Origin: Pyrus communis | Lineage: Eukaryota > Streptophyta > Magnoliopsida > Rosales > Rosaceae | Direction: 5' to 3' | NCBI RefSeq assembly: GCF_963583255.1 | Contig: NC_084808.1 | Coordinates: 10,563,501 to 10,627,500, forward strand | Length of the DNA: 64,000 nucleotides | In this document: in pieces, positions 11,743-22,329 of the stretch | Layout: every line of letters starts with the position of its first letter | How positions within the stretch are numbered: position 1 is the stretch's first letter | Translations under genes and position numbers: made by a program | Notes under the pieces: model-generated | The model's input: the letters and a program-made list of their open reading frames with translations, nothing else | Database searches by the model: none | What the model was told of the DNA's origin: nothing

Positions 11743-13280
11743 TACTAGGTAGTGGGCCATGTAGTTCGGGGCTGGCAAGTCTTCCATTCCCTTTGCAATC
11801 ACCATGTATTTTGGAAGGTAAGTCGCATTGACGATGGAAGAGGCTATGACATAGTTGTCCATACCACTCGTGTCTGTTGATAACCTCTCCATTTGGAAGA
11901 TATGCTCCAAAACCAAGTGCAGAACCCTCCAAGTTCGGCACTGCAGCAGTTAACTCCATCATCTAGAATACATGCAGATCATGGAACAATCCTCCCCCAT
12001 ATACTCAGGCTCATATCTAGTAACTTTAGATCTGGAAGACCGTGGTACGCTCCCCAATTGCTCCACTACCATGGTCGAACTCTAAATCCTCCAGCTTCGG
12101 GAGACTGGCTCCCTTTTCCACTCCACCATCAGAAACATCAGTGACTCCACCAACCTCCAAGGACTCCGAAGCGGGCGGAGTGTATTTACCATTAGCCTCT
12201 AGGAATTCCTAAGGAGGGTGGAGTAGATCCCCAGCCAAGACCCTCCCACTGTGCTATAACAGTTTCTTTTACCTCTAGAGCCATGACTCTTTTAGCTTAT
12301 AAGGACAAGTCTTCCTCCTCTTGAGTAGAAGTTGCTCATCCTCAATAGTCTCCTCTTAAGCTCGGCTCATCGAGCTTTCCTAGAGCGGTCGCAACCTTAA
12401 CCTGCTTCGACTCCTCTAATGTTTCTAAGGCCTACAACTACTCAACAGGCTCAGTAACCTTACAAATCTCCATCAGCCCCTTACGAGTCTTCTTCCTTTC
12501 TGCCATACATCTTACAGCCTCTTACTTTGCCTTCTTATTTTTGGCATTACGAGGCTCAAAAAGTTCCTATTTCTTCACCCTCGTGTAGCTAGCAACATGC
12601 TTTGACACATCAACCTCTAAGCACTTCTTTACCACTTTAGCTAGGCCCCCAGACCTATCCTAATCAAGACAGACAACCAACTGCCAATCCCTCTATGACT
12701 TCGGAATGACCATGTGCACCCTATCAATCAAGCACACCTTGATCACTTTGAATTTATCGGCTAAATCCTCTATTATCACCGATTTGGTGGGAGTCACCAC
12801 TACTTGAGGTCTAGAAATGTCCTCCTCTTACTCCCCAGACACCATCAGAATGTTCAAGTCATAGTCTGTGTTCTTAATGGGCAGATTTCGGGTTTGGAAA
12901 AAAATACTGAGAGCTCACTGGAATGGTTTTTAGGAAAGATAAGGTGAAAAACTTTGCCAGATTAATCATGATCTCGTAAAACCGGTTGAGTTTATCAAAT
13001 CCGTTGAGCACACGATATGTCGCCGGAGTGAGATTGGCAGGGTCAGCCAGTAATGAATAAGCGTTTCCCTAACAAACCCTCTCATTAGGAATCTCAGCCC
13101 AAGACTTCAATACCAAGGGTGGATTCACACGCATAGGCTATCCGAAAAGTCGAACTTAAGTAACTCATCACAAATGCTAGAGCCTTTAGGCTCCAAGGCG
13201 AACTTTGCAAGCCCTAACACCTCTAGGTGTGACTCCACAAACCTCTGGAGCACCTCTTCATCGGTGATCATAGAGGACAT
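11743..13280 (-). pseudogene. accessory ORF of gypsy relic 1, antisense to its LTR/gag
   Basis: A minus-strand reading starts at ATG 13280 (MSSMITDEEVLQRF, about 50 codons open) and continues through other frames. It includes NLTPATYRVLNGFDKLNRFY (about 13050-12990) and FKVIKVCLIDRVHMVIP (about 12755-12705), and a last open part ends at about 11735. Frameshifts and stops break it repeatedly. I do not recognise a named domain. Its place between pol and the right LTR-like block, antisense to the LTR orientation, is that of the antisense ORFs known from Tat-lineage gypsy elements. A TATA-like site lies upstream (13570-13561). Position and length are seen; the family link is inference. Confidence 0.5.
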
Positions 13281-13560
13281 GGAAGGATTGCAGTGGAGAT
13301 TTGTAATCAGGCCACTAAGGGCTGAGGCCTGGTGAAGGCGAGAACCATGGCACTAAAGAAAACCATTAATAGTGTAGTGAGTTTTGAGAAAAACTGAAAA
13401 GAAGGAAGAGTTGGAAAATAAAAGGACTTGAGTAGATTACAGGAAGAAAAACACAGTTGGATTTCTGGGAATTTTGGAAGAGGAAAAATCGAAAAGAAAA
13501 ATTGGAAGAATTCTACGAAGGTTTGGAAGCGTGGAGAAAAAGGGAAGATAAGGCATGAGG

Positions 13561-13570
13561 GTTTTATAGG
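13561..13570 (-). promoter_or_regulatory. TATA-like box upstream of the relic 1 accessory ORF
   Basis: The minus strand reads CCTATAAAAC, about 280 bases upstream of the ATG at 13280, with a pyrimidine-rich leader between. This suggests the antisense ORF once had its own promoter. Confidence 0.4.
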
Positions 13571-14729
13571 TAGTTTTCAGAAGAAAAAAAAAACTACCAA
13601 CGGGACATATTGCTCTCAGGGCAAAAAATTAATGGATAAGTGTTATAATCGGAGCAATGATTGACGAACCGGATTGGCACGCTTCACCATTGCAGACCCA
13701 CATGTGCTCATATATATCCAATCATGATGCACGTGGAATTGGAAGCAGCCCAACACACCATATATAAAATGGTTGGCATTGAGTCCCATACACTCCTCAA
13801 TCATGGTGTCAGGCATTAAATGTTTTGAATCCACTTGTCTAAACTACTCAACGATGACCTCGGTCATGTTGAGCTATATTGCGAAGTGTTAATCACACTG
13901 AAGGGTTCCACCTCAGAATCGCACTCAACGCGCAATGTTCGTGAGTCACCGTAACTTGCACTATGCGTTTCATACTTCAGGGCAGAGCGAATCTCTCTCT
14001 ATGATTGCATGTCCTCTTGGATAGGATAACATCTTCGAGATGACCCAGTCGACTCAATGTCCTTGGCTTCACTCCAGTCGAGGTGTCGTGGTCTTATACA
14101 ACTGTGCCTTCCTAAAGCATTCTACGAATATAGAAGGCATAGTTAGGGGTAATCGTAAGACCATATTTTCCACCTCTCCGGATTAGTGGACCACACGATG
14201 ATCGGAGCCACAAGGGTCATGTTTATTCTGTCGATTTATTCTGGAATGAGCAAGTCATGCCGGGCCATACTACAACAAAGTATCAACATGGGGTGGTTAC
14301 CAAGCAAGTCCTAATAAGTCCTTAGTGTTGTATTGATAACTTTCCACTCAATCTCTAGTCAGATCCAAGTCCAAAATCACTAACTGCTAATCTTGTTGGT
14401 CTGACTGATAGAGCTCTGACCTATGCTACGTAGGGTACAGATTGCTCTGACCCATGTTGCTGATGCAGCTAAGTGCACTAAGCCTTAACATTGGCCTCTG
14501 ACTCAATCTGCTCTAACGACTCAAATAGTTAGTAAAGCATTCGAGCTTGACTCAAGACATCTATAAATAGGTCACTCAACTCCTCACAAAGGGCGTAGAC
14601 ATTGTGAACTCACTCAACACTTTGCTTATCCTTATCTCAAAATTTGACTAGATCGGTGAAACACCTACGTTGGGAACCACCAAACCCACCCATCACCTAT
14701 CCACCCTCGGGGCCGCCCGGTTTCACGAT

Positions 14730-15390
14730 TAGGGATGACAATTCTAACCATTAAACCTGATAATCGTGGATAACTGCCCAAATGGATTGGGTTTGGGTAT
14801 GACAATTCAGTTATATTTTGGATATGGAGAAAAACTGTGAATATTATTCGGTTATGGTTTTGGATATGGTTATAGGGGTCTCCAATTAGTATCCATCCTC
14901 GAATTCGACCCAAATAATATATAATATAAAAGTATAATATATATTCGTTATTCACTGAATCCATTACCTGGAGAGTACAAAAGTTACATTGTGCGAGTTG
15001 CATTTTGTGGGAAAATTCGATAGTTTTGAATCAAAATCAATGAGAATTCAATGGTACTTATGGGAGAAATCAAATATCAGGCAACATCATCGATGTTTAG
15101 CTTTAATTTTGATACTCCACAAGATCTATTCATTGAATCATTTTATACATCAACTATTGAATGATGAAATCTATATTTATTAAATTATAATGCGTCAACT
15201 GAATGAATATATATTTTTGTATTGATGAAGATGAATATAACCGTTAACCGATGGGGAATCCGTTACCCGGTGGGTATGGATATGGATAATACCCGATGGT
15301 TAATTTTCAAGTTATGAATATGGTTAATTTCCCTGATTATAGAGATGGATATAATATTTCCGTCTTCAAACCGAACCGTTGCCATCCCTA
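14730..15390. mobile_element. hAT MITE with 8-bp target duplication
   Basis: 661 bp bounded by an exact TTCACGAT duplication (14722-14729, 15391-15398). Ends are TAGGGATGACAA and, inverted, TAGGGATGGCAA. The interior repeats GGATATGG/GGGTATGG words on both sides of an AT-rich core and has no transposase. Removing it restores the LTR text, which supports the boundaries. Confidence 0.92.
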
Positions 15391-15431
15391 TTCACGATCT
15401 TTCCTTTGCTTTGACCAAGAACATACAGGGA

Positions 15432-16435
15432 AAGTGGCGAAGCTATAGAGGGACAAGGAGGGGCGATCGCCCCTCCCCTCACCGGAAATTAAGCCTAGTA
15501 GCGGTGGTTCCGCCCCTCTGGTCTGATCGAAAGTGATGGTTGCTCATGGAGTTGTCTGGTTTTTTGGGTTTCTATTGCTGCTGAGTAGCAGAGTAGTTTT
15601 TTTTTTTTTTTTTTTGCTAAAAGACCCTTAACAAGGACGACGCCGTTTCATTTTAGTGATGAAATTTTTTTTTACAATAGTCCTTAATAGACGACGCCGT
15701 TTCATTTAGTTGGTTAAAATAAAAATAACAAAAGGAGGGATCAGTCAGCCTTCACACCATTCAAGTATTATTATTATTATTATTATTATTTGGTTCAAAA
15801 CCAAAGTATTATACAGATCACCTGCAGCAGTAGGCTGCAGAACCTTTGTTCTGCCATTGGAGAGGGTGACAATCAACAGCAAGGGCTTCAAGAGTCTCCC
15901 CGCGCCACCGCCGTCCGGCCATTTGAGGACCATGCGCCGTTGAATACTTCTTTTATACTAAAAATGCATTATAGTAGTCAAAACATTTCTAGCCCGCTTC
16001 CCGAATGCTATGAATTCGAAGGTTACATAAAATGCAGATTTAACATTAGGATGTCATATTCATTAATATCCTTTGTTTATGTTAAGAGCCACATATATGT
16101 TAGAAACCTAGCTTAATTACAGTGTTATCTGAGTCAATTCTTGGAGGTGGATAAATATAAGATTACGCTACAATATAATCAGTTAATGAAAGATGTACAA
16201 TTCTACTTACAAAAGAGGGCCAGTGGTTTCTATTTTTCAGTTTGATAATGGATTTTAGTTTTTCAATGAATTTGTAGGCAATCATGAGTAGTGTGTAATA
16301 CGATTGGCTTAATAAATTATGAATGACATTAGTATATTGTCTACTATCTAAAGGATTTGAATGTCTAAATTTTTTTGGACCTTTTACCCTTTTAAATTTC
16401 GTCCCTCCTTCCGACAATTTCTGGCTTCGCTACTG
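15432..16435. mobile_element. non-autonomous hAT-like element, about 1 kb
   Basis: Ends AAGTGGCGAAGCTA and, inverted, CAGTAGCGAAGCCA. Flanks TACAGGGA (15424-15431) and CACAGGCA (16436-16443) agree at 6 of 8 positions, as expected of an old 8-bp duplication. Inside are a poly-T run (15597-15615), ACGACGCCGTTTCATTT occurring twice (about 15637 and 15690), and a TTA microsatellite near 15767-15790. No transposase. Confidence 0.6.
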
Positions 16436-16762
16436 CACAGGCATAGACCCAGGCCTTAAAAATAGGGTGACGATTAAGAGCCAATCACTGGAGTCTTTCA
16501 TTTCCTGCTGTCATTAACACATAATTCATATCAAGTTAGCTAACTGTAGTAGTATATTTGGAGTCTTTCATTTATTGTGGTGACAAAAATCACTGTAGTA
16601 TTATCTAGTAGTGAGGGAATTGTAATTAGCTTCAATTATGGTTAGCTAAACCTAGTATTTAATTAAAGATCCGTTAATAAGGCACAGAGTGGTCTTTATC
16701 TAGGAAAGAAAAGGGTAGAAACTAGGAGCGTCACCTACTTTTGATATGATCATGTAGAAGAA

Positions 16763-16930
16763 GAGATTTTTCAGTGTGACGAGAACACGAGATAATACAC
16801 AACGTATTATTATATAAATAGTAGGATATATATGTTAAAAAGTTAGTAACTTAAAAAATAAAAATTTTCACCATTTATATAAAAACACATAATATTCTAA
16901 CCGTGTTTTCGTCACAATAAAAAATTTCTC
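16763..16930. mobile_element. MITE with TIRs and 11-bp flanking repeat
   Basis: 168 bp. Left end GAGATTTTTCAGTGTGACGA, right end inverted GAGAAATTTTTTATTGTGAC, with ACGAGAACACG / CGTGTTTTCGT inside. Flanks ATGTAGAAGAA and ATATAGAAGAA are an 11-bp repeat with one mismatch, in the range of Mutator-type duplications. Confidence 0.65.
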
Positions 16931-17671
16931 ATATAGAAGAATGCGTTTGTTCCGGACCATCTGAGAGTCAAACCAACGAGCCGTTCGGCGACCGCAGCGC
17001 GGTCGTCACCACAGCCCATGCATTTCAATTTACAAGATTCATTGTTTATGTTTAACAATATTTTATTTCTATTTTAATTATTTATTATTGTCTTTTTACA
17101 GTTTCAGCTTGCTTTTCGTTCACGCATTTTATCAGCATCCCAATACCATAATTATTTTATAAAATAAAATTCATGACAGCAACCTAACCCCAACAGATAT
17201 AATGCAAAAAAACTGCAGTTAAATATAAGAGAGCAGTACAAGAATGGGGACGCACGCACACACCGTCTTTTGCTTTTTGCTTTTTGCTTTCACAAGCAAA
17301 CATCCCTCACTCTTTTCTAACCCTACGCATTGTTATTTATTATCTAGGTTTTGCCCTTTTCCCTATAAACCAGGTAATAAAGGAAGCTCATGGGTACGTA
17401 CTAAGTGAACTGGGATCAACATAAGTAACTAATTAATCACTAACTTTTGTAGTATTGCATGGCTGGATTAATTCTTTCTTGAGTACTACTCAACTGGTGT
17501 GTGATTACAAGGAAAATTATTGTGTGATCAGAATTATACCGTGTTACCAATCTACTCAACTTATAACAAGAGATCAATAATAGTTTTATACATATAGGGT
17601 ATATTTTGTGAATGTAATGTTTTACAGTTTGGTAAATGGGAATCGTACATCACATGTGGCATACCATATGA

Positions 17672-17968
17672 CCTCGTTTGATATCTAAGATTGGATTTTA
17701 GTGGATAACTTACTAAATTAAAGGTGTATTGAAGGTAGAGATGAGTTATTTTTCATTTTCAGTGGAGTAGACGAGGATTAGACATGAAAGAAACTTATCC
17801 CTTTCTAATCCTCATATTTATGGAGAGGAGAAAGGGTTAGAATGGATAAGTTTCTTTAATGAGAGTAATCCTTTTTTCTACCGTGAGAGACAATTTTTTC
17901 ATTTTTGCTCCTTCAACATACTAGTTTAATGGTGTTATTGATCTTTTAATCCTAAATACCAAACGAGG
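17672..17968. mobile_element. MITE with CCTCGTTTGRTATYTARGATT ends
   Basis: 297 bp. It begins CCTCGTTTGATATCTAAGAT and ends with the inverted form of CCTCGTTTGGTATTTAGGAT. Inner arms are also partly complementary (17740-17790 versus 17795-17850). Target duplication not clear. Terminal CTCGTTTGG words are common in Harbinger-type MITEs. Confidence 0.6.
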
Positions 17969-18116
17969 CAATCTGAACATTCCACTTCATTCATTTTAAT
18001 TTATTTGGTTTAGACAAAGCCACACTCTACTTGTTTTATTATTTAGACATATATGGTTGGAATTGAGACTTTTATTTCCCGAATAATGATTTTCAACTAC
18101 AAATTTTGAGTTTTTT

Positions 18117-18290
18117 TCTTCGAACAAACGATATTACCTACACTAATAGAGAGAGGGTGAGCTTAGCCTCACATTGGACTAGTAATAATATGGTTTAAAT
18201 TCGCTTTTGAGGAAAATCAAAACTAAGACCTCTCACTTACAACTGAAAATGAATTCCACTCGACTGTAATAATGAGTAGCAATTCTGGTT
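18117..18290 (-). repeat. tRNA-derived SINE copy
   Basis: Minus-strand reading shows an A-box-like part, a B-box region diverged to TTAGTTTTGATT, then the conserved body and the tail GTGTAGGTAATATCGTTTGT. It ends about 175 bp before the TATA box of IAA33. Confidence 0.7.
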
Positions 18291-18464
18291 CTTAAAGAAT
18301 AGTATGGACCAAGAATAAAGAAGAAACCTTATGTGGTTTAGTTATTAGTTCCTCATAGTTATTAGTTTCTTCTAAACTTTAGGACCTGCCTTGAAAGATA
18401 GAATCGCCTTTACATCTACCTATACGTATAAATATATCGACGAGGTCGGTATATTCACACATGC

Positions 18465-18471
18465 TATATAA
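18465..18471 (+). promoter_or_regulatory. TATA box of IAA33
   Basis: TATATAA in the context GCTATATAATG, about 300 bp upstream of the ATG. The expected leader from about 18495 is CT-rich (TCTCCTCTCTTTCTCCTCTC), a common plant core-promoter pattern. Confidence 0.5.
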
Positions 18472-18768
18472 TGACTCTGATAAAACAAAGGAAAATTAAG
18501 CACTCTCTAAGTTGAGGCAGTTTCAGACACCTAACTGAACTGACCACTTTTCCGACATTTGTGCGTTCTCCTCTCTTTCTCCTCTCTCTATCCTCTCCCT
18601 AACTCTTCTACTCATTTTTACCAAGACACAATTAAATACCCACTCTCCTTGTCCAAACCCAACAAATACCAAACCTATCTCGTTCAGCTTCCTCACTCGA
18701 ATCCTTCTCTCCTAACATATATCCCTCCAAAAACACCAAACCCTTCTCAGTTAATTTCATAGAAAATC

Positions 18769-19521
18769 ATGAATGCTTTTGATCAATCTCAGGGACAAGA
18801 CTCCTTGAAAAGAAGATGGCAAGAGAGCAGAGTACAGCTTGGTGGTGGTGGTGCAATTACTACAACGTCTTCTCATTTGAACAGAAACCCTAATGGCAGT
18901 AGTCTCCATGGCTTCCCAGGACTTCTTGACGACGATCTTGTTTCCACCGTGGTCCCTCCGGTCACCATTGTGCTTGAAGGCCGTTCGATCTGCCAGCGCA
19001 TTTGCCTCCAGAAACATGCAAGCTACCAAAGTCTTGCCAAGGCCCTCCGCCAGATGTTCGTGGATGGTGGCGATGTGGGAACCATTAACGAGAAGGATCT
19101 TGATCTTTCAAATGCTGTTCCTGGTCATGTTATTGCTTATGAAGACATGGAAGATGATCTTCTTCTCGCCGGTGACCTCAATTGGAAGTGAGTTATTACT
19201 ATTATTCTCGTTATGTTTTCCCTTTTAATTTGACAATTACATAGATGATACAGAGTCTCGATGTTATGATTTGTGTGTAAAATTCTCTTACTTATAATTT
19301 GTAATCTGACTGTGAATCTGAACGATGCATTTGAATAAGAATTTATCTAATCGATAGTCTTATGGTTTCGTGCAGTACACAAGGTCATAATTTGACTTTA
19401 TACATCTGATGATGCGTTTATGTGTCCGTGTGCCTGTTACAGGGATTTCGTACGTGTAGCGAAGAGAATTCGGATAATGCCAGCCAAGGGAAATTCAAGG
19501 AGGGGAAGAATGGGAACATAG
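18769..19521 (+). CDS. IAA33: non-canonical Aux/IAA protein, IAA33 type (two exons)
   Basis: Exon 1 is 18769-19187 and exon 2 is 19443-19521, with a 255-bp GT-AG intron (GTGAGTTA...TTACAG); the product is 165 aa. Residues 1-60 are low complexity, with no LxLxL repression motif and no GWPPV degron. From about 65 the C-terminal PB1 (domains III/IV) runs VTIVLEGRSICQRICLQKHA, SYQSLAKALRQMF, then the acidic OPCA stretch AYEDMEDDLLLAGDLNWKDF, ending VAKRIRIMPAKGNSRRG. This layout is that of IAA33, known in Arabidopsis as a nuclear auxin-signalling protein not degraded through TIR1/AFB and acting on ARFs in root-tip patterning. PB1 mediates ARF and Aux/IAA pairing. Start: first ATG after a CT-rich leader. 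All core residues are intact and the gene looks functional. Family call firm; cellular role inferred from orthologs. Confidence 0.95.
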
Positions 19522-19601
19522 AGCTAGCATATATATGCTGGAATTTGGCATTTTGCAGACGTTTTGTTCGCAAGAAAGTCAAGGAAGTTATGCAAGTAAT
19601 A

Positions 19602-19663
19602 AACAAGGAACTTGATCGTTCAAAGAAAAAAAAAAAAAAAAAAAAAAAAAAACAAGGAACTTG
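19602..19663 (+). repeat. micro-insertion with poly(A) and 13-bp duplication in the IAA33 3' region
   Basis: AACAAGGAACTTG occurs at 19602-19614 and again at 19651-19663. Between are ATCGTTCAAAG and a run of 25 A. A target duplication plus a poly(A) tail behind a very short body is the signature of LINE-machinery (target-primed) insertion, here truncated to 11 bases. Confidence 0.6.
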
Positions 19664-20356
19664 TGTCTCAGGAAAGCATATGTACTTTTCCCACTGAAAT
19701 GTAAAGCATTTTCACTGTTTTTCTTATACATGAATAAAGTTTTTTCCCATATCAATATTCTCCTTAAATTTTCTTCCTAGGGATCGCTGAGCTATATAGG
19801 CAAGTATATTACAATGCTATTCCAAGACCAACGGTCTTTCTTTGGCAAATAAGACTATCATTTTGTTTTTGTTTTATAGCAGCTATTAGAAAAAAGGAAA
19901 AATTATTTTCTCCTTTTTGAAGCTTCTATGAATCAACTTATTTGATCAAACCGCTGCTCTTGGTGTTCAAACTAGTCATTAATGATCGGCTTCATTAGTA
20001 TCCTTTCAGTATGTGTTGCAAACACTTTCATTTTGTATGTCTCATCTTCTCCAGAATAATTTTTTTTTTGTCAATCTTCTCCAGAATAATTAAGTTAGGG
20101 TAAAGTACAAAAATTACCTCAACTATTAGTGTCACGACACTTTTATACCTCATCTTTTAAAATTGACAATGTCATATTGCATCTTTAGAATTTGGTCCAG
20201 TGTTATACCTTCCATTACTTGGCCTTACTTTTCAGTTTAATGCTGACGTGACTTGATTCAGGGCCCACTTTCTATTAAAAAATCATTAAAATATTATTAA
20301 AAACTAAAAAAAAAATTATTTAATATTTTTTGAATATTAAAATAATAAAGAAAAGT

Positions 20357-20387
<31 letters not shown>

Positions 20388-20639
20388 CAACCCTCAGTTC
20401 GTCCCTCCCCCTCCCCCCTCCTCTCTCTTCTCCCCCATCTTCATCTTCTTCCCCTCACCTGCAACCACCCCACACCCAAAAAAAAAAAAACAAAAAAAAA
20501 ATTCCAATTTGTCTGCACCCTGCACCCACCCTCAGTTTGTCTTCCCCCTTGCGATCATGGCGAAACAAACGATCATTGCGAATATTCCCCATCCACCCAC
20601 TCAGATGCATTTATTAGACACGATCTCCTACTCTGCATG
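19664..20639. other. intergenic, low-complexity rich
   Basis: No gene. It contains a repeated TTCTCCAGAATAATT (20048 and 20077), poly(A) runs (20357-20377, 20478-20500) and a strongly pyrimidine-biased stretch (20395-20470). The segment 20097-20270 resembles a dispersed repeat but no ends could be defined. Confidence 0.4.
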
Positions 20640-20927
20640 TCAGTTATTCATAGTTGTGAGACCTTGACATGTGGCCACTTCTCGTCGCGTCTGTCTAACT
20701 TCAACGATGTACGCGCCTCATACCCGAGGCTCGTAAACTTTTGAAACGTCTCTTCATAATGATCGTGCCTTAAAGTTCGCTGTCACACGTAATCGTGCTG
20801 CCCTAATTTGAGTGCTTTTTGGCCTCTTTACCTGGATTTTCAAAATTTTCAATGATTATTAAAGATATCGGCTGGATTTGCCTTTCAATCTTTAGATCTA
20901 AGACCGTCGATCTTCTCTTCCAGCTGC

Positions 20928-20936
20928 CTATAAATA
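20928..20936 (+). promoter_or_regulatory. TATA box of the antisense plant-mobile-domain ORF
   Basis: CTATAAATA lies 129 bp upstream of the ATG at 21065, with a leader rich in AAACCC and CTCA words between. It is the expected promoter of an independently transcribed accessory ORF. Confidence 0.5.
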
Positions 20937-21064
20937 CCAACTTTGGCCTCATTCCAATTTTACGTTTAAAAAATCCCAGAACTCTCGCCATTTTACTCTG
21001 ATAATTTGAAACCCAGAACTTTAATCTCTGAAACCCATAAACTCAAACCCCTCACCTTACTTCA

Positions 21065-21600
21065 ATGGTTGCCAACACTTTCGTTACCAAGTTTGCTGAA
21101 GAGTGTGGTAAGTGTAATGATTTCATTACTTGAAGCGCCATCAAAACTCTTCAATTTGAAGAGGATGTAGTTGCTTCTCACTAGATTATGGGGCCTTTGT
21201 TTAAAGATGACGTTCCAGAAGTCATCATTGAGATGCTGAAGAGCCATTGCTTAAGTCTTTTATTCTAGGGTTACGATTTGTTGAAATGGGAATCGCCAAA
21301 ACCCAAGGGGCTTGGCCTTCGACCCCTGTAGCTTGGGCTGCTTGGGTTAGCTAAATGGAACCATACTTCGCCGCTGATTAGAAATCACTTGGTATTTTTG
21401 ACACCATCAAACTCTTGACCATCGGGATCAACATGTATCGAGAGTTCCTGATGGCTGCTATGAGCTTTTGATGCTCGGCCACCAACACTATGGTGCTTCC
21501 ACTTGGCCCTATTGGACTAACCGTTCTTGACATAATGACTATCCTTGGTAGCTCTCCATTTGGTCTTCCAGTTGATACCTTTCTCTTTTGGTATTAATTC
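21065..21600 (+). pseudogene. plant mobile domain (PMD) ORF, degraded
   Basis: Starts ATG at 21065 (MVANTFVTKFAEECGKCNDF) and continues with several stops and frame changes. Later parts read TIGINMYREFLMAAMSF at about 21420-21468 and, after a shift, LPLGPIGLTVLDIMTILG at about 21495-21550. These match the aminotransferase-like plant mobile domain (W...T.TM.LP.GE..ITL.DV..L.G), a domain carried by plant transposons and by the host MAIN/MAIL proteins. It lies head-on against the minus-strand RT remnant, with which it overlaps or abuts. Too broken to be translated. Family call good; origin as an element accessory ORF inferred from position. Confidence 0.7.
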
Positions 21601-22320
21601 GACCTGGACTTGAAAACAGTCTTTGATGAGCGTGCTCTTGAAGTTCTACAGAAGGATAACCAAAAGGAGGTGTTCGACGGCGTTTGGACTTGATTACAAC
21701 ATCATCGATGTATACTTCAACAATTGTGCCAATCAGGTCGTGGAAAATGGTATTCATGGCATGTTGATATGTGGCACCGGTGTTCTTAAGTCCGAAAGGC
21801 ATGACAACCTATTCGTAGGTCCTTAGTGCACTAGGGCACCGAAAAGCAGTTTTATGAATATTTACTTCAGCAATAAAAATTTGATTGTAACCAGCGTGGC
21901 CGTCCATGAAAGAGAACATCTAGTGGTTTGTTATGGCATCGATTAATAAATCTAAAATTGGTATTGGATATTCATCTTTACGGGCTGCCAAATTTAGATT
22001 ACGAAAATCGATGTAGATGCGTAAAACACCACTTTTCTTCAAGATTGGGACAATATTCGCTAACCATTCGACGCATCGAGCTGTAAAAAAAAAAAAGCCG
22101 GCTTTTAAAAGTTGAAAAAGTTCATCTTTTATGTTGAGCTGAAATTCGATCAAGAATTGTGTTGGAGATTAGCTGTCTAGGTTTGATATGCAGTTTGTGT
22201 TTAATTAGTGTTCGATCAAGGCCAAGCATCTCATGGTAACTTAAAGTAAAACAGTCTTTAAATTCTTTATGTAATTTACAAAGTTCGCATTTCATAGGCT
22301 GAGGCAACAAAAAACTAATA
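21540..22320 (-). pseudogene. gypsy reverse transcriptase fragment (relic 2)
   Basis: Minus strand from 22310: the pre-RT linker, then LKAGFFFFTARCVEWLANIV, a diverged lysine motif (LKKSGVLRIYIDFRNLN), the downstream DEYPIPILDLLIDA, then MPFGLKNTGATYQHAMN and the catalytic VEVYIDDVVIKSK (YxDD intact). The part between DLLIDA and MPFGLKN is frame-shifted, and a run of A at 22084-22095 adds a further disturbance. Text degenerates after the catalytic motif and stops matching at about 21590. It lies downstream of the protease in the normal order. Confidence 0.85.
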
Positions 22321-22329
22321 AATAAAGGC

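Larger units (their letters stand above)
13641..16443 (+). repeat. right LTR-like block of gypsy relic 1, cut by two insertions
   Basis: Starts near TGTTATAATC at 13641. It is colinear with 6560-7400 up to 14729, resumes at 15391-15431 (CACGATCTTTCCTTTGCTTTGA, compare CATGATCTTTCTTAGTCTTTG at 7322), and has at most a few bases left at 16436-16450. A hAT MITE (14730-15390) and a 1-kb hAT-like element (15432-16435) account for the gaps. It includes CTATAAATAGG near 14562. Divergence from the left block is high. Confidence 0.5.
16444..18116. other. intergenic upstream of IAA33, MITEs only
   Basis: Apart from the two MITEs listed separately this stretch shows no coding region. A short direct repeat (GGAGTCTTTCATTT) occurs at 16490 and 16560. 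A TTTTTGC microsatellite lies at about 17265-17290. Confidence 0.4.
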
